NCBI GenBank assembly: GCA_964600385.1
Contig: CAZRJC010000002.1
Location: 137,141 to 201,140 of the forward strand
DNA from: DMER64 sp964600385
Lineage (GTDB): Bacteria > Bacteroidota > Bacteroidia > Bacteroidales > UBA932
Reading direction: 5' to 3'
DNA: 64,000 nt
Shown: positions 8,403-18,600 of the stretch, piece after piece
How the letters are laid out: each line of letters starts with the position of its first letter
How positions within the stretch are numbered: position 1 is the stretch's first letter
Notes under the pieces: generated by a model
What the model was told of the DNA's origin: nothing
The model's database searches: none
What the model saw: the letters and a program-made list of their open reading frames with translations, nothing else
Position numbers and translations under genes: made by a program

Positions 8403-9371
8403 CTACTTTTGCAAAGATACGAAAAAGAAGAAAGCAAGGGAACAAAACAGCGGCCGGGCGTTTACGTTACGTTCTATTTGCTCGGGGATAGCATTTAACT
8501 GCTCGTAGGCTTTCTCGAAAAAATCACTTTTCATTCGCGCAATCCGTGGCTTTGCCATGGTCTGTTGCTCCCGGTCCAGCCTTACCTGATCGGGCAGATC
8601 CAGATATAACATGAAATATTCCCTAAGCAGACGCAACGATTGATTTATAAAATTTTTCTGGTATTCCCGGCTCCTGACGGCCATGTCCTCGGCCCAATCC
8701 AGTACAAGAGCAGCTTTTCCCGCAAGGCATAAGTCCAAAAGCTCTTCCATGTCCCGTATACTGTCTTTATCAGGAGCTTTAAGATGTACGGGGGGCACCT
8801 GGATGTTCATGCACCGGCTGCGGATGGTCGGGAGTAAAAGGTGCGGATGTTCGCTTACCAGGAAAAAATAAGTTCCGGCAGGCGGTTCTTCCAGGATCTT
8901 TAACAGTTTGTTGGCAGCAGGAAGGTTCATCCGTTCCGGCAACCAGATGATCATGACCTTGACCGAGCTTTCAAAAGGTTTGAAAAGAAGCTTTCTGAGC
9001 ATCGCCTCTGCTTCGGCCACACTTATTGCTCCTTGCTTATTCTCGATGTCCAGTGAATTATACCAGTCCTGTTCGGTAAGCCCCGGATTATTGAGACAGG
9101 CCTCCCGCCATAGTTCAATAAAGTCATCCGTGACCGGAGGTTTTGAACCCGTCATTCCTTTGGGTTTGTTTACAGGAACGGCAAAATGAGTATCGGGATG
9201 AATAAGTTTTGTAGCTTTTGCACAGGCAGCGCAGCTGCCGCACGGTGTCTGATCTACGGTGTTTTTATTGGTACAGTGGAGGTATTGAGCAAGAGAAAGG
9301 GCTAACGGTAAAGCACCGGAGCCCTCTTCTCCACAAAATAATATGGCGTGAGACAATCTGTCTATTCGCAC
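8403..9371 (-). CDS. holB: DNA polymerase III subunit delta', shortened N-terminus
   Basis: A 322-residue clamp-loader delta' subunit. It contains the degenerate P-loop GEEGSGALPLAL (residues 14-25, Lys replaced by Ala), the zinc cysteines C33, C44, C47 and C50, VMIIWLPERMNLPAANKLLKILEEPP and the sensor region LLPTIRSRC. Family members normally have about 20 more residues (IIGQ...VKEGRISHA) before SHAILF; here only MRIDRL precedes it. The start is a GTG at 9371 and an in-frame stop lies five codons upstream, so no longer form exists in this frame. The start overlaps the TPR gene's stop by 10 nt. The loss of the first helix seems real, not a start-choice error. Confidence 0.88.
   Translation of the reverse strand: MRIDRLSHAILFCGEEGSGALPLALSLAQYLHCTNKNTVDQTPCGSCAACAKATKLIHPDTHFAVPVNKPKGMTGSKPPVTDDFIELWREACLNNPGLTEQDWYNSLDIENKQGAISVAEAEAMLRKLLFKPFESSVKVMIIWLPERMNLPAANKLLKILEEPPAGTYFFLVSEHPHLLLPTIRSRCMNIQVPPVHLKAPDKDSIRDMEELLDLCLAGKAALVLDWAEDMAVRSREYQKNFINQSLRLLREYFMLYLDLPDQVRLDREQQTMAKPRIARMKSDFFEKAYEQLNAIPEQIERNVNARPLFCSLAFFFFVSLQK
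8412..8419 (-). promoter_or_regulatory. -7 box for ricT-gldH-trmB inside the holB 3' end
   Basis: The minus strand reads TATCTTTG, ending about 21 nt before the ricT ATG. It falls within the last codons of holB, so it would give the three downstream genes a promoter of their own. No strong -33 element was recognised. Confidence 0.45.
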
Positions 9372-10315
9372 TTCAATTCTGTTTTAATTTTATATTCCGC
9401 AATGGATTTAAAGTTGGGGTCGTTCAGGATTTTGTGATAATAGGTGCATGCACTGGCTTTGTCGCCAAGACCTTCATAAACGACGGCCATACGGTAAAAA
9501 GAGTTATTGATGTCTTTGGCGGAAGGATTGTCGGCCACCACTTTTTCCCAGGCCTTGAGAGCTTCGGGGAATTTTTTCAGTTCAATGGCGGCAAGGCCCA
9601 CAAGTTTATAAGCCTGAACGTTATCGGTTTCATCTGCTGCTCTCTGAGCGGCTTCATACGTGCCGGCCCAGTCTTTGGTTTTCTGTGCGCCCACGGCACG
9701 TTTCAAAAAGATAGAACCCAAAAGTTTGCGGGCATTACCTTCCTGTCCGAATTCTTTAGCTTTCTCAAAAGCAGCAACGGCATCTTCTTCATTACCCAAA
9801 TTGGCGGAAGACTGTCCAATGCGCAGATAAGCTGCTCCGTTCTGAGGATCGAAATCCAGTACTTTCTTATAGTTTTCAAGCGCTACAGTAAAATCTTTTG
9901 CATTGAATGCATCGCTTGCCATGATATTATATACTTTGGAAGCAAGATCCCTGGCCTCGGTTACAATTCCGGTCTCGTCGTTATACTCCCGGGCAGCTTT
10001 GGTTGCTTTTTCCAAAACAGAAAGAGCTTCGGTGCTGTTTTTTGCGGCAGCCAGTTCTTTAGCCTGACGGAGATAAAGCTGGGGTATGAGATTCTTACAG
10101 TCGGTGACAACCGAAACGCCCTCTTCTCCCAATGCCGTTGCCAGTTCAAGGGCACGTGTCAGATTTTCCAAAGCAACGGGATAATTTCCTTCTTGTGCTG
10201 CAGTGGCACCATTGTTGTAGGCCTCAATGGCTGCGTTAATATCTTGCGCATGTGCGGTACCGAGTGAGATTACCAATAAGATTGCCGTGGCAAATAAAGT
10301 TTTGATTTTGTTCAT
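9362..10315 (-). CDS. Periplasmic tetratricopeptide-repeat protein
   Basis: A 317-residue protein with a signal peptide at about 1-23 (basic start, ATAILLVISLG core, AHAQ end). The mature part is built of TPR units, clearest at IEAYNNGATAAQEGNYPVALENLTRALEL, DAFNAKDFTVALENYKKVLDFDPQNGAAYLRIGQ, NLGNEEDAVAAFEKAKEFG and AIELKKFPEALKAWEKVV. TPR arrays hold protein complexes together; no partner is evident. It is the first gene of the minus-strand group leading into holB, with its own -7 box at 10361-10368, and is divergent from the M16 homologue. Confidence 0.82.
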   Translation of the reverse strand: MNKIKTLFATAILLVISLGTAHAQDINAAIEAYNNGATAAQEGNYPVALENLTRALELATALGEEGVSVVTDCKNLIPQLYLRQAKELAAAKNSTEALSVLEKATKAAREYNDETGIVTEARDLASKVYNIMASDAFNAKDFTVALENYKKVLDFDPQNGAAYLRIGQSSANLGNEEDAVAAFEKAKEFGQEGNARKLLGSIFLKRAVGAQKTKDWAGTYEAAQRAADETDNVQAYKLVGLAAIELKKFPEALKAWEKVVADNPSAKDINNSFYRMAVVYEGLGDKASACTYYHKILNDPNFKSIAEYKIKTELKCE

Positions 10316-10360
10316 CTGGATTAAGTTTATAAATGATTGTTAACGATTTCCATAGAAACA

Positions 10361-10388
10361 CAAAGGTAAAGGTTTTTTTATACCTTTG
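10361..10388. promoter_or_regulatory. Back-to-back divergent -7 boxes, TPR gene / M16 homologue
   Basis: CAAAGGTA (10361-10368, minus-strand TACCTTTG) and TACCTTTG (10381-10388, plus strand) form a perfect 8-bp inverted repeat with a 12-bp spacer. Each is a consensus -7 box facing outward. A TTG on the minus strand (complement of 10389-10391) lies 20 nt upstream of the minus box and may be its -33 element; the plus box has none visible. Confidence 0.65.
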
Positions 10389-10416
10389 CAATTGCAGATA
10401 GTATAAAATGTGCCCT

Positions 10417-12897
10417 ATGAAGTATCGTTTTTTATTTACGGCCGTTTTTTTCTTATGTTCGAATATTTGCACTTTATCTGCATCGTCCGGTTCTCCGGTT
10501 CCAATCGATCCTCTTCTCCGTACCGGGACTCTTTCGAACGGTTTGACCTATTATATCAGGTCAAATAGTCTTCCAGGCAATCACCTTCATTTTGTATTGG
10601 TGCAGAAACCAAATACAAGCCCGTTTTTTCATCAGGTATTGAATGCTTCCGATGCCGAGGTCCGCAACGGCCTTGAGATGACAGCCAATGCGCTCCGCGA
10701 ACAGCGGATTACGGCACCAAATCAATATCGACCTCATTTGCAAAGTGTTATTGTCGTAGGGCCTGTCAACCTCGATTCCACAGAACGGATGCTTCACAGT
10801 ATGTTAAGTGAACTGCCTGCCTCGGTGGATGTGCTTAAGGCACAGGACGTTCCACGGAGTATAGATTCGGCTATTGCCGCACGTCTCTTTACTGCCCGGC
10901 CGCTTCCTCCTTTTCTGCAGAACGGATTACCGGTTGTGGGAATCAGGTATCCGCTGCCGTCCCTTTCCCGCGAACAGCGTAACGGAAGCGAATATTTTGT
11001 CATGGATTTTTTACGTTATGTCCTTCTGCACACAGCCAGAGGCCGTCTTTCTCATCCTGCAGGAGTTGACGTGTCCGACGGTTTTGTCCTGGAATCAACG
11101 GCTTTACCGGGCCGGGAAGGCGAGATATTCTGTGATCTGGCCGGAAAGTGTATTCAACTGGCCAGGGAGGGGATTACACGGGAAGAGTTTCTGCCGGCCG
11201 CCCGGGCCTACCTCAGAAAAGCCGAATGGGACTATCTGAACAGAAATTCACGTACGCATGAGTATTATATAAATCAATGTATTGAACAATTTTTTAGTGG
11301 TTTTCCCATACCTTCAGCGGAGTGGAAATACCGTTTTATTAAGGAAATGGTTCCTTATGTTTCTGAATACCATGCCAATCGTTTTATTCAAGGTGTGCTG
11401 TACGGTGCCTTGCCTGTTCCTGAAATCAGACAGGCGGTCACCTCTGCCGACAGTCTCCTGAGACCGGTACTGTTTCTTCCCCAGGAATTAATGGAAGAAC
11501 GGGACCGGCTGACAGAACGTATATCGGCCATGCTTTTTCCATATAACGATACCGAACTGGCCGAATTGACCGCCAGGGTGCTGGACATTGAACTCAGGCT
11601 GCAGCTGGACAGTCTGGAGCAAAACCGGGTGACAAAGCGAATTGATACGGACAGTCTTCAAGTACTGCTGGAACAGGCACGTCACAGTACAATCATGAAG
11701 TCCGGTAATAAAAATGAAGAAGTTCCGGAACCCGAACACTCTGTCCCTCCGGGAAGGGTAGAGCGACGGATGTCACCCGATAGCCAGGGTGTGTCCATAT
11801 GGCAACTTTCGGGAGGATCCCTTCTTTACATCCTTCCCGATACGTTATCCCGCGGGAAGATCTGTTTTGCCGCAGTAGAAAGGGCCCCCGAATTCCTGAT
11901 ACCCTTTATTCCCGGAGAAGTCTTTCGCCATGGCAACGGACCTCTCGACTGGAGTATGACAACAGGAGGTCTCCTGCTTATGGGAGAGACTTCACCGGTG
12001 TATCTCCGACAGTTCCTGAAAGCCTCGTCCCGTCAGGTATATGAGTTGCTGGACAATCCTTCTCGCATTACAGCGCTGTGGAAAGAACGCGAACAACAAA
12101 TTGAACCGGCAAGGGAATTGTCCCGTACCATTTTGCTGGATTCCCTCGGGTCCCTGATTTATGACAGGCGCTCCCCGGGAATGCCCTCCGTTCCGGGAGG
12201 ATTTGATTTTATCTGTACCGGAGACATTCCCCTCGATTCACTGGAATTATACACCGGGCAGTATCTGGCCGGCATGCCCAATAAAGAAATTCGTCCCCGG
12301 CAGACTTTCCCCCGCAGCGAAGGAATCCGTCGTGGAATACATGAAAGTCTGATACCTTTCCCCAACCCGGCCGGAGAAAGCAAGTTTGCCAGGGTTTACT
12401 CGGCCCCGTGTCCCTATACCCTGGAACAATATGTGCTTCTGCGCTTGCTGGAACGCCTTGTTGCCGATGCTACAGATCATTCGGCCTGGGTAGAAACATC
12501 TCTGGAGTTCCGTCCCCGCGGACATTATTATTTTTACACAGGCTTTGCAGTCTCTGCGTCCGATGCCGCTTACAACAGACATCAATTCGACCAGGTGCTG
12601 ACAAACCTGGCTGCCTATGGTCCCGGTGAGGAACAGCTGGACAAGGCAAAAAAGGCATTGCTGGTAGAATACCGGGAAAACCTCCCGAATCCCGAGTTCC
12701 ATTGCCATGCGCTCATCCGCTACATTCAAAGCGGACGGGACTTCGAGACCGGCTATGAATCATTGCTGAAACAGACAGACAGTGCCATAATCCGCGATTT
12801 TGTAAGACAGATCCTTGAGTTCGGAAATTCATTTACGGTTGAACTCAGCGGTGCAACAAATTACCCGGCAGAAGCGTCTTATCCAAAAAATCCGTAA
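10417..12897 (+). CDS. M16-family peptidase homologue lacking the catalytic motif
   Basis: An 826-residue exported protein (signal peptide about 1-21) related to the PqqL-type M16 zinc peptidases. The N-terminus has RTGTLSNGLTYYIRSNSLPGNHLHFVLVQ, the family's opening strand pair. The HxxEH zinc-binding helix that should follow is missing: the sequence runs through a short unrelated stretch into SVIVVGPVNLDSTERMLHSML, which normally lies near the end of the first domain. Later parts (EYFVMDFLRYVLLHTARGRL, the linker helix at about 360-430, and AKKALLVEYRENL near the end) resemble the other M16 domains. At 826 residues it is about 110 short of usual. It is probably a pseudopeptidase or scaffold. 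ATG 10417 gives the better signal peptide than ATG 10408. Confidence 0.78.
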   Translation: MKYRFLFTAVFFLCSNICTLSASSGSPVPIDPLLRTGTLSNGLTYYIRSNSLPGNHLHFVLVQKPNTSPFFHQVLNASDAEVRNGLEMTANALREQRITAPNQYRPHLQSVIVVGPVNLDSTERMLHSMLSELPASVDVLKAQDVPRSIDSAIAARLFTARPLPPFLQNGLPVVGIRYPLPSLSREQRNGSEYFVMDFLRYVLLHTARGRLSHPAGVDVSDGFVLESTALPGREGEIFCDLAGKCIQLAREGITREEFLPAARAYLRKAEWDYLNRNSRTHEYYINQCIEQFFSGFPIPSAEWKYRFIKEMVPYVSEYHANRFIQGVLYGALPVPEIRQAVTSADSLLRPVLFLPQELMEERDRLTERISAMLFPYNDTELAELTARVLDIELRLQLDSLEQNRVTKRIDTDSLQVLLEQARHSTIMKSGNKNEEVPEPEHSVPPGRVERRMSPDSQGVSIWQLSGGSLLYILPDTLSRGKICFAAVERAPEFLIPFIPGEVFRHGNGPLDWSMTTGGLLLMGETSPVYLRQFLKASSRQVYELLDNPSRITALWKEREQQIEPARELSRTILLDSLGSLIYDRRSPGMPSVPGGFDFICTGDIPLDSLELYTGQYLAGMPNKEIRPRQTFPRSEGIRRGIHESLIPFPNPAGESKFARVYSAPCPYTLEQYVLLRLLERLVADATDHSAWVETSLEFRPRGHYYFYTGFAVSASDAAYNRHQFDQVLTNLAAYGPGEEQLDKAKKALLVEYRENLPNPEFHCHALIRYIQSGRDFETGYESLLKQTDSAIIRDFVRQILEFGNSFTVELSGATNYPAEASYPKNP

Positions 12898-12936
12898 ATT
12901 GCACCCCCATTTGGAATTTATTAATTTTTATAACTT

Positions 12937-15471
12937 ATGTCACGTACCATACGATTAGCAGCATTCATAGGACTTTCCTTCCTGTTGAGCAGCTGTATTA
13001 TTACAAAAAATGACGAAGTTCTGGTTACTCCATATACTAAAGTTGATTTTACATCCGGTACCGAAACCAAATCTTTTGATATTTCCTCCAATTTTCTATG
13101 GACTATAGAAATGGCCGACACCTGGATAAGTATTACTCCTTTGAAGGGATACGGAGATAAAAGTATATCTGTGACCGTTTCGCCAAACACCAGTCTTGAC
13201 CCCAGACAAACCTCCTTTTTTATTGTGGGCGAGCAGACCCGCCGTGAAATAACAATTACCCAGGCCGGGGAGGCTCCAACGCTTTCCATTGATGCCACAC
13301 AGAAATCTGTCCGGGCATCGGGAGATACCGTGTCGGTGGGCGTGACAACCAATCTGGAGCTGACCATTACTCCCGAAGTGAACTGGATTTCCTATATTGA
13401 AACACATACCATTACGGGTAAGCGCTATACGCTGAATGTAAGTCCCAATACCACATTGCAGGAGAGAACCGGACGGGTGGAATTCAAACAAAAGAACGGG
13501 TCGCTTTCGGCTCTTCTGTCCATTGTTCAAAGCGGTGAGGCACCGGCTGTTCTGCTAGATAAAGAAACCGTTTCTGCCCCTTACAGCGGGGGAGAGTACA
13601 GTGTAGATGTCACTTCCAATATTGCCTGGCAGGCTACCTCTTCGGCTTCGTGGCTCCGTCTTACAGGAACCCGCCTGATGCAAACATCCTCCTGCCTATT
13701 TGTGCTTGATACGAATGCACGGGTAGAACCCCGCGAGGCTAAGATCACCATCAAAGCTACCGACTATCCTTCCCTGCAGCCTGCCGTCGTAACGGTCTCG
13801 CAGGAGGGCGCCGCAGCCTCGGCCACCATTACTCCGCTGGTACTCAATGACGTTCCTGCCACAGGAGGACCTTATACATTGGACGTCCAGGCCAATTTCG
13901 ACTGGGAGGCAGATGCCACCGGGACGGCCGACTGGCTCACACAATTCACTCCTGCTACCGGAAAGCTGAATTTCAGTATTACCGCCAATCAGGATGTGGA
14001 ACCCCGGTCCACCACGTTTAAGATCAATCAGAAGAATGGCACCTATTCCAAAACGGTTACCGTAAATCAGCTGGCCGGTGAAAGTAAGGTAATCCTGCCC
14101 GACCAGGAAAACATGCCCAGAGCGACTGCCGGGGGTGGAACACTTAATGTTCCCGTTACTTCAAATATTGAATGGAAGGCCACCGTTTCCCAAACCTGGC
14201 TCTCCGTAGTGGAAACGAAAGGTTTGCAAACCAAGACGGTGGTATTGTCGGTACAACCCAATCAGGCCATTGCCGAACGGATAGCCCTCCTTGTTATTAC
14301 CACACAGGAAACACCGGCCAAGGTCTATACAAGGATCATAAGACAAAGCGGAGCCTCGGCATTCATAACCATTACCCCCGATACACTGAATATCCAGGCA
14401 GCCGGCGGAACCTATTCCATGGATGTCGAATCCAATATCGAGTGGACTGTAAATTCACAGCCTTCGTGGGTAGGATCCATGACCATCACCCCTGTGTCAG
14501 ATATTATAAAGACGGTTACTTTCAGTGTGCTGGCCAATACACAAACATCCGAACGTTCTTCCAGAATTGAACTGATAAGGGTAGGCGGCTCGCTCAAATC
14601 GTCCATTGTGATTAATCAGAAAGGCGAGACACCGTATGTGAACGCCGAAATCTCCACATCCCAGCCGCTGAGTAACGAAGGAGATGCCTTCTCGCTGACC
14701 GTTAATTCAAATGTCAATACAGATTGTTATATAGTAGGATCCCCTTCGTGGATCACACTTGCCGGAAAAGTGACCGAGGAAAGAACCAGCACTTATTCGT
14801 TTACCGTTGCGCCCGTCCCCTCACTCAGTTCGCGTGCGGCTACCCTGTATGTTCGTGACGTAACCACGCAGCAGGTCTACAAGAGCTTTACCGTCACACA
14901 GAAAGGCGCACGCATTGCCCAAAAAGACAGTCTGGCCCTGGTGCGGTTCTATCATAATACCGACGGAGGCAACTGGAGAGATGCTTATCTCTGGAACCTT
15001 CAGCTTCCGGTAACTTCCTGGCCGGGTGTCACCCTCGAAGCCGAGACGGCCATACGCAACGGGGCTCGGTATGTTAAGAAACTCTTGTTGCCCAATGCCC
15101 GTCTGAGCGGAGCCGTAGGAGACGGTCTGTCCCAGAACGACCCTCTGTCGGATCTGACTTATGTCGAACACATAGACCTCTCGGACAACAGCGGATTGAG
15201 CGGATGGCTTCCCAAGTCCTGGAAAAACCTGAACAACCTGGAAACATTGAATCTGGGGAATTGTTCCATTACCAACTACCTGGTATTCGGATACAATATA
15301 CCCAAGGAATACGGAAGCGGTTTAAAGAACCTTACTACCTTTATTATTAAGGATAATTTTCTTAACGATACCATTCCGGCCGAAGTGGTGGCACATCCTC
15401 ACTTCGGGGACTGGAAATTTGTCGACAACATGATGCAGCAGAAAGGGTCCAATGAATTGTATTTGCCATAA
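12937..15471 (+). CDS. Lipoprotein with seven BACON domains and a C-terminal LRR-like region
   Basis: An 844-residue lipoprotein; the lipobox is LLSSC with Cys20. Seven Ig-like BACON domains of about 90 residues run from 25 to 665, each with a 'sNi.W' strand, a 'sWl' pair and a closing 'i.Q.G' (ITQAGE, IVQSGE, VSQEGA, VNQLAGE, IRQSGA, INQKGE, VTQKGA). From about 670 an unlike domain begins (DSLALVRFYHNTDGGNWRDAYLW), followed by leucine-rich repeats such as VEHIDLSDNSGLSGWLP and LNNLETLNLGNCSITNYL. BACON domains occur in Bacteroidota surface proteins and may bind carbohydrate or act as spacers, placing the C-terminal domain away from the membrane. The acidic NDE soon after Cys20 may be a surface-export signal (inference). 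Confidence 0.85.
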   Translation: MSRTIRLAAFIGLSFLLSSCIITKNDEVLVTPYTKVDFTSGTETKSFDISSNFLWTIEMADTWISITPLKGYGDKSISVTVSPNTSLDPRQTSFFIVGEQTRREITITQAGEAPTLSIDATQKSVRASGDTVSVGVTTNLELTITPEVNWISYIETHTITGKRYTLNVSPNTTLQERTGRVEFKQKNGSLSALLSIVQSGEAPAVLLDKETVSAPYSGGEYSVDVTSNIAWQATSSASWLRLTGTRLMQTSSCLFVLDTNARVEPREAKITIKATDYPSLQPAVVTVSQEGAAASATITPLVLNDVPATGGPYTLDVQANFDWEADATGTADWLTQFTPATGKLNFSITANQDVEPRSTTFKINQKNGTYSKTVTVNQLAGESKVILPDQENMPRATAGGGTLNVPVTSNIEWKATVSQTWLSVVETKGLQTKTVVLSVQPNQAIAERIALLVITTQETPAKVYTRIIRQSGASAFITITPDTLNIQAAGGTYSMDVESNIEWTVNSQPSWVGSMTITPVSDIIKTVTFSVLANTQTSERSSRIELIRVGGSLKSSIVINQKGETPYVNAEISTSQPLSNEGDAFSLTVNSNVNTDCYIVGSPSWITLAGKVTEERTSTYSFTVAPVPSLSSRAATLYVRDVTTQQVYKSFTVTQKGARIAQKDSLALVRFYHNTDGGNWRDAYLWNLQLPVTSWPGVTLEAETAIRNGARYVKKLLLPNARLSGAVGDGLSQNDPLSDLTYVEHIDLSDNSGLSGWLPKSWKNLNNLETLNLGNCSITNYLVFGYNIPKEYGSGLKNLTTFIIKDNFLNDTIPAEVVAHPHFGDWKFVDNMMQQKGSNELYLP

Positions 15472-15501
15472 GAGTTTCCAACAAGTTTTGAACAAAAAAA
15501 G

Positions 15502-15532
15502 TTTTGCGGTTTCAAATAATCGTATAACTTTG
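15502..15532 (+). promoter_or_regulatory. Strong Bacteroidota promoter of the coiled-coil lipoprotein operon
   Basis: TTTTG at 15502-15506, an 18-nt spacer and TAACTTTG at 15525-15532 give the best -33/-7 pair in the window. The expected transcript start near 15535 leaves a leader of about 100 nt before the ATG at 15636, much longer than at other genes here. I looked for inverted repeats flanking the promoter, as in phase-variable Bacteroides promoters, and found none longer than about 5 bp. Confidence 0.75.
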
Positions 15533-15635
15533 CAATAATTATATACCATAAATAGGTCTTGTAAATATACTGTGCGACTTCAAGTGATATTTAATAACTT
15601 TTAATTCTTTTTGTTTAACTTAAAAATTTTAATGC

Positions 15636-18600
15636 ATGAAAAAATTTTTGAAATGGAGTGCAGCCTTTCTGTTACTGGGTGTACTCGCCGTAGGCTGTAT
15701 TAAGAATGAGCCTAGTGCCGGCATAGAAGCCATGCGTAATGCAAAAGCAGCCTTGCTTACTGCAAACGCCGAGCTTGTAAGGGCCAAAGTACAGGTAGAG
15801 GCAGCCAATGCTGCTTTGATCCAGGCTCAGGCTACCCTTAAATTAGCAGAAGCTGAGCGCGTTAAAGCACAGGCTCAGATTGACCTCGCTTATGCTGACC
15901 TGGTTAAGGCTAAAGCTGAACGCGAAAGAGCCGAAACCGACATCATGAAAGAAAGATGGGCTCTCAAGGTTCAGGAACTGGAACTTCAACTCCAGGAATT
16001 TGAAGCTCAGGTACAGGCTTCCATCCAAGGTTATCAGCTGGCTATCCAGATGATGCAGACCGAAATGGTTAAAGCACAACAGGCATACGAAGAAGCTCTT
16101 GCCGATTTCGAAGAGTGGAAACGCGAACATGCTGCTGAACTGGCCGAAGAACTCATTGACAGCCTGAATGGTATTGTATTCCAGATTCAGCGCGTTATGA
16201 GGAATATTGCTGAAGCTCAGGTTGACCTGAACGTTGCATATGCTGCTTATGACTATTATGTAAATGTTACTTATCCCGAAGCAACAGAAGGTGTTGTCCT
16301 TATGCTGCAACAGGAAAAGAGAAGACTGACCTGCCAGATTGAATACCTTGAAGGCCTTGTTGAAGCTTATACCGCCATGTATAATGAATACCATGGTGAC
16401 TTTGATGCTTTCATTGCCGGTCTTCAAAATCAGATCAACGCATGGCAGGCTACCGCCGCCGAAATGGAACTGACCCAGCTGCAACTGAAGAAAGACATGA
16501 TTGACCTCGATGCTGAAGTTATGGCTGCTGCTTATGATGCTTTCCAGGATGATTCCTATGATTTCTCTGCTACTGCATGGGCCGATCCCGTTGACGATTT
16601 TTATATTCACGTGAGAAATGGTGTTTACTCCATTAGTGGAAGGACACTTCCCGGCATGCTCAATACACTGGCCAGGGATATCACCGTTATTGAAGACACA
16701 AGGGCTCAGTTTGAAGGACAGGGCGTTGCTGACGTAGAAGTTACCAAAAAGGCCTACAAAGCTGCTGCTGATGCTGCTGCCAAGGCTTACACAGACAACT
16801 GGACCGAATGGCAGACCAAATATGCCGGGATCCAACTGGGAACAGGTACCCTTTACAAAGCGTGGGAAACCGCTTATACATCCTATCTTGCTGCATTGAA
16901 AACCTATACCGATAACTTCACTGCTTACAAATGGGATTATGAAAGAGCCGAAAAGTTGATTGATGACTATATGAAAGGCCTTGACGGTACCCTTGTTAAC
17001 GGTGTTATGAGTAATTATTTTGGCAATGGACAATTGTCAGAAGTACTGGGCGGTATCTATTTCAATGCTTCCAACCTGTTGAACTTCATCGTTGGTGGAA
17101 ACACTGCCTTACTGAACGCTCTGGAATCATTCCTGGTTTACATGGCTACCGTTGATCAAATGAGTGATATTATTACCGAACTCAAGAGCATCATGGACGG
17201 TACTCATTCAAAGGGTTATCCTGCATTCTGGGACATTGCCACCGCTTGTTCTTTCACCAAAACAGCTGTTGACAACAAACTCACACCCAGTGACAATGAA
17301 GTAATGCGCAGCATCTATACAGAAGAAACAGGCAAGGACATTACCGCCCTTACCGAACGCGACTGGCATACCTGGCTGTTCCTGTACTGGTTATTCGAAA
17401 ATAAAACCCTCGAAGCCGGACTCGAAGGCTTTGGCACTATCTTCACAATCAATCCTGCTCCTTACACCGATGCCGGTCTGCAGGTTCTGAATGACTTCTT
17501 CAGCTCCGTTAAACCCGGTACTGTTACAACTCCCGGAATTCCCGACGTAGTTAACGGAAAGACCTATGCCGAAATCCTTGCATGGCCCGCATACGACTAC
17601 AAGGCCGAAGATGCATGGAAAGCTGCTGTTATTAAACTGGGTACACTGGAAGATTCAATGTTCGATCCTTACGACAGGGCTTGGATGTGGAAATATACCG
17701 CTCCTGCAAAGAACCCCGATCCTCGTAATCCTGCCTATCATTCATTCTATGTAACTCCCACTTCTTATACGCCTCCTATCTATCCTGACGTAACTCCTAA
17801 TGGCGTTAATCAATTCTATTTCGTACTGGAAGGAAAGACCACTTACTATCCTTCATTGGCAATGGACGTTACCTATTTTGGTGAGGACTGCGACTTGTAC
17901 GTAGGTTACGCTGCTTTAGTGGCTGCCGGTGAATTCTGCGGTCGTGACGATCAGGGTCGTGAACTTAGCGCATGGGCCGGTGACCTGCTTCTGTGGTACT
18001 ACAATACAGATACACACGGAAAGGGCCACTATTTCTATGCTCTCAAACAACAAAGGATACTCGATGCATTCAACGCTGCTTACAACCACGTTGTAAACGG
18101 TGACTATGCTGCACTTCAGGCTACTTTGGAAGAAGCATACGACAGCTTCTATGCTATTTACCTGGAAAAATACCAGACATGGCAGGATCTCCTGAGCCAG
18201 TACATGTCCAAGATGGGTGAATACAACTACATTGTTAATTCCTATCTGCCTCAACTTCAGATCTGGATTGACGAGTATGTTGGTCTGATCACAGAAGCCA
18301 AAGATGCTCATACCTCCAGCGACGAAGCTATTGTTGGTCTTACCGAAATTCTGGAAGCTGCCGAATACGACCTGGTTATGGCTCAACAGGCTATGACCGA
18401 TATCGATACCCGCATTGCTGCCTGGGAAGCCGGTTACGGATTGTATGTTGGCAATTCAATGTTCATGCCTGCCATGGCAGAAGCCGAACTGGAACAAGGC
18501 CGTCGTCCTGACTACAATGATTTCTATCACCAATACAGATCATTCGTAAGGAACTTCATTGCTGATCAGTCCGCAAGATATGCAGCTGAAATTGATGTGA

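Noticed and set aside
9218..10267. 349-codon open frame antisense to the TPR gene
   Set aside because: The TPR protein has a signal peptide and repeat structure; the antisense product is low-complexity Phe/Gly-rich shadow.
10361..10388. Perfect inverted repeat as a regulator operator
   Set aside because: Each arm is a consensus -7 box and the same geometry recurs at unrelated genes, so promoters explain it better; an operator is not excluded.
15472..15635. Invertible promoter flanked by inverted repeats
   Set aside because: I searched by eye because the related B. thetaiotaomicron locus is phase variable, but only 5-bp matches (ACAAG/CTTGT) were found.
15843..17033. 396-codon open frame antisense to the coiled-coil lipoprotein gene
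   Set aside because: It mirrors the Ala/Glu/Gln-rich codons of the real gene; its product has no family features and no promoter or start context.
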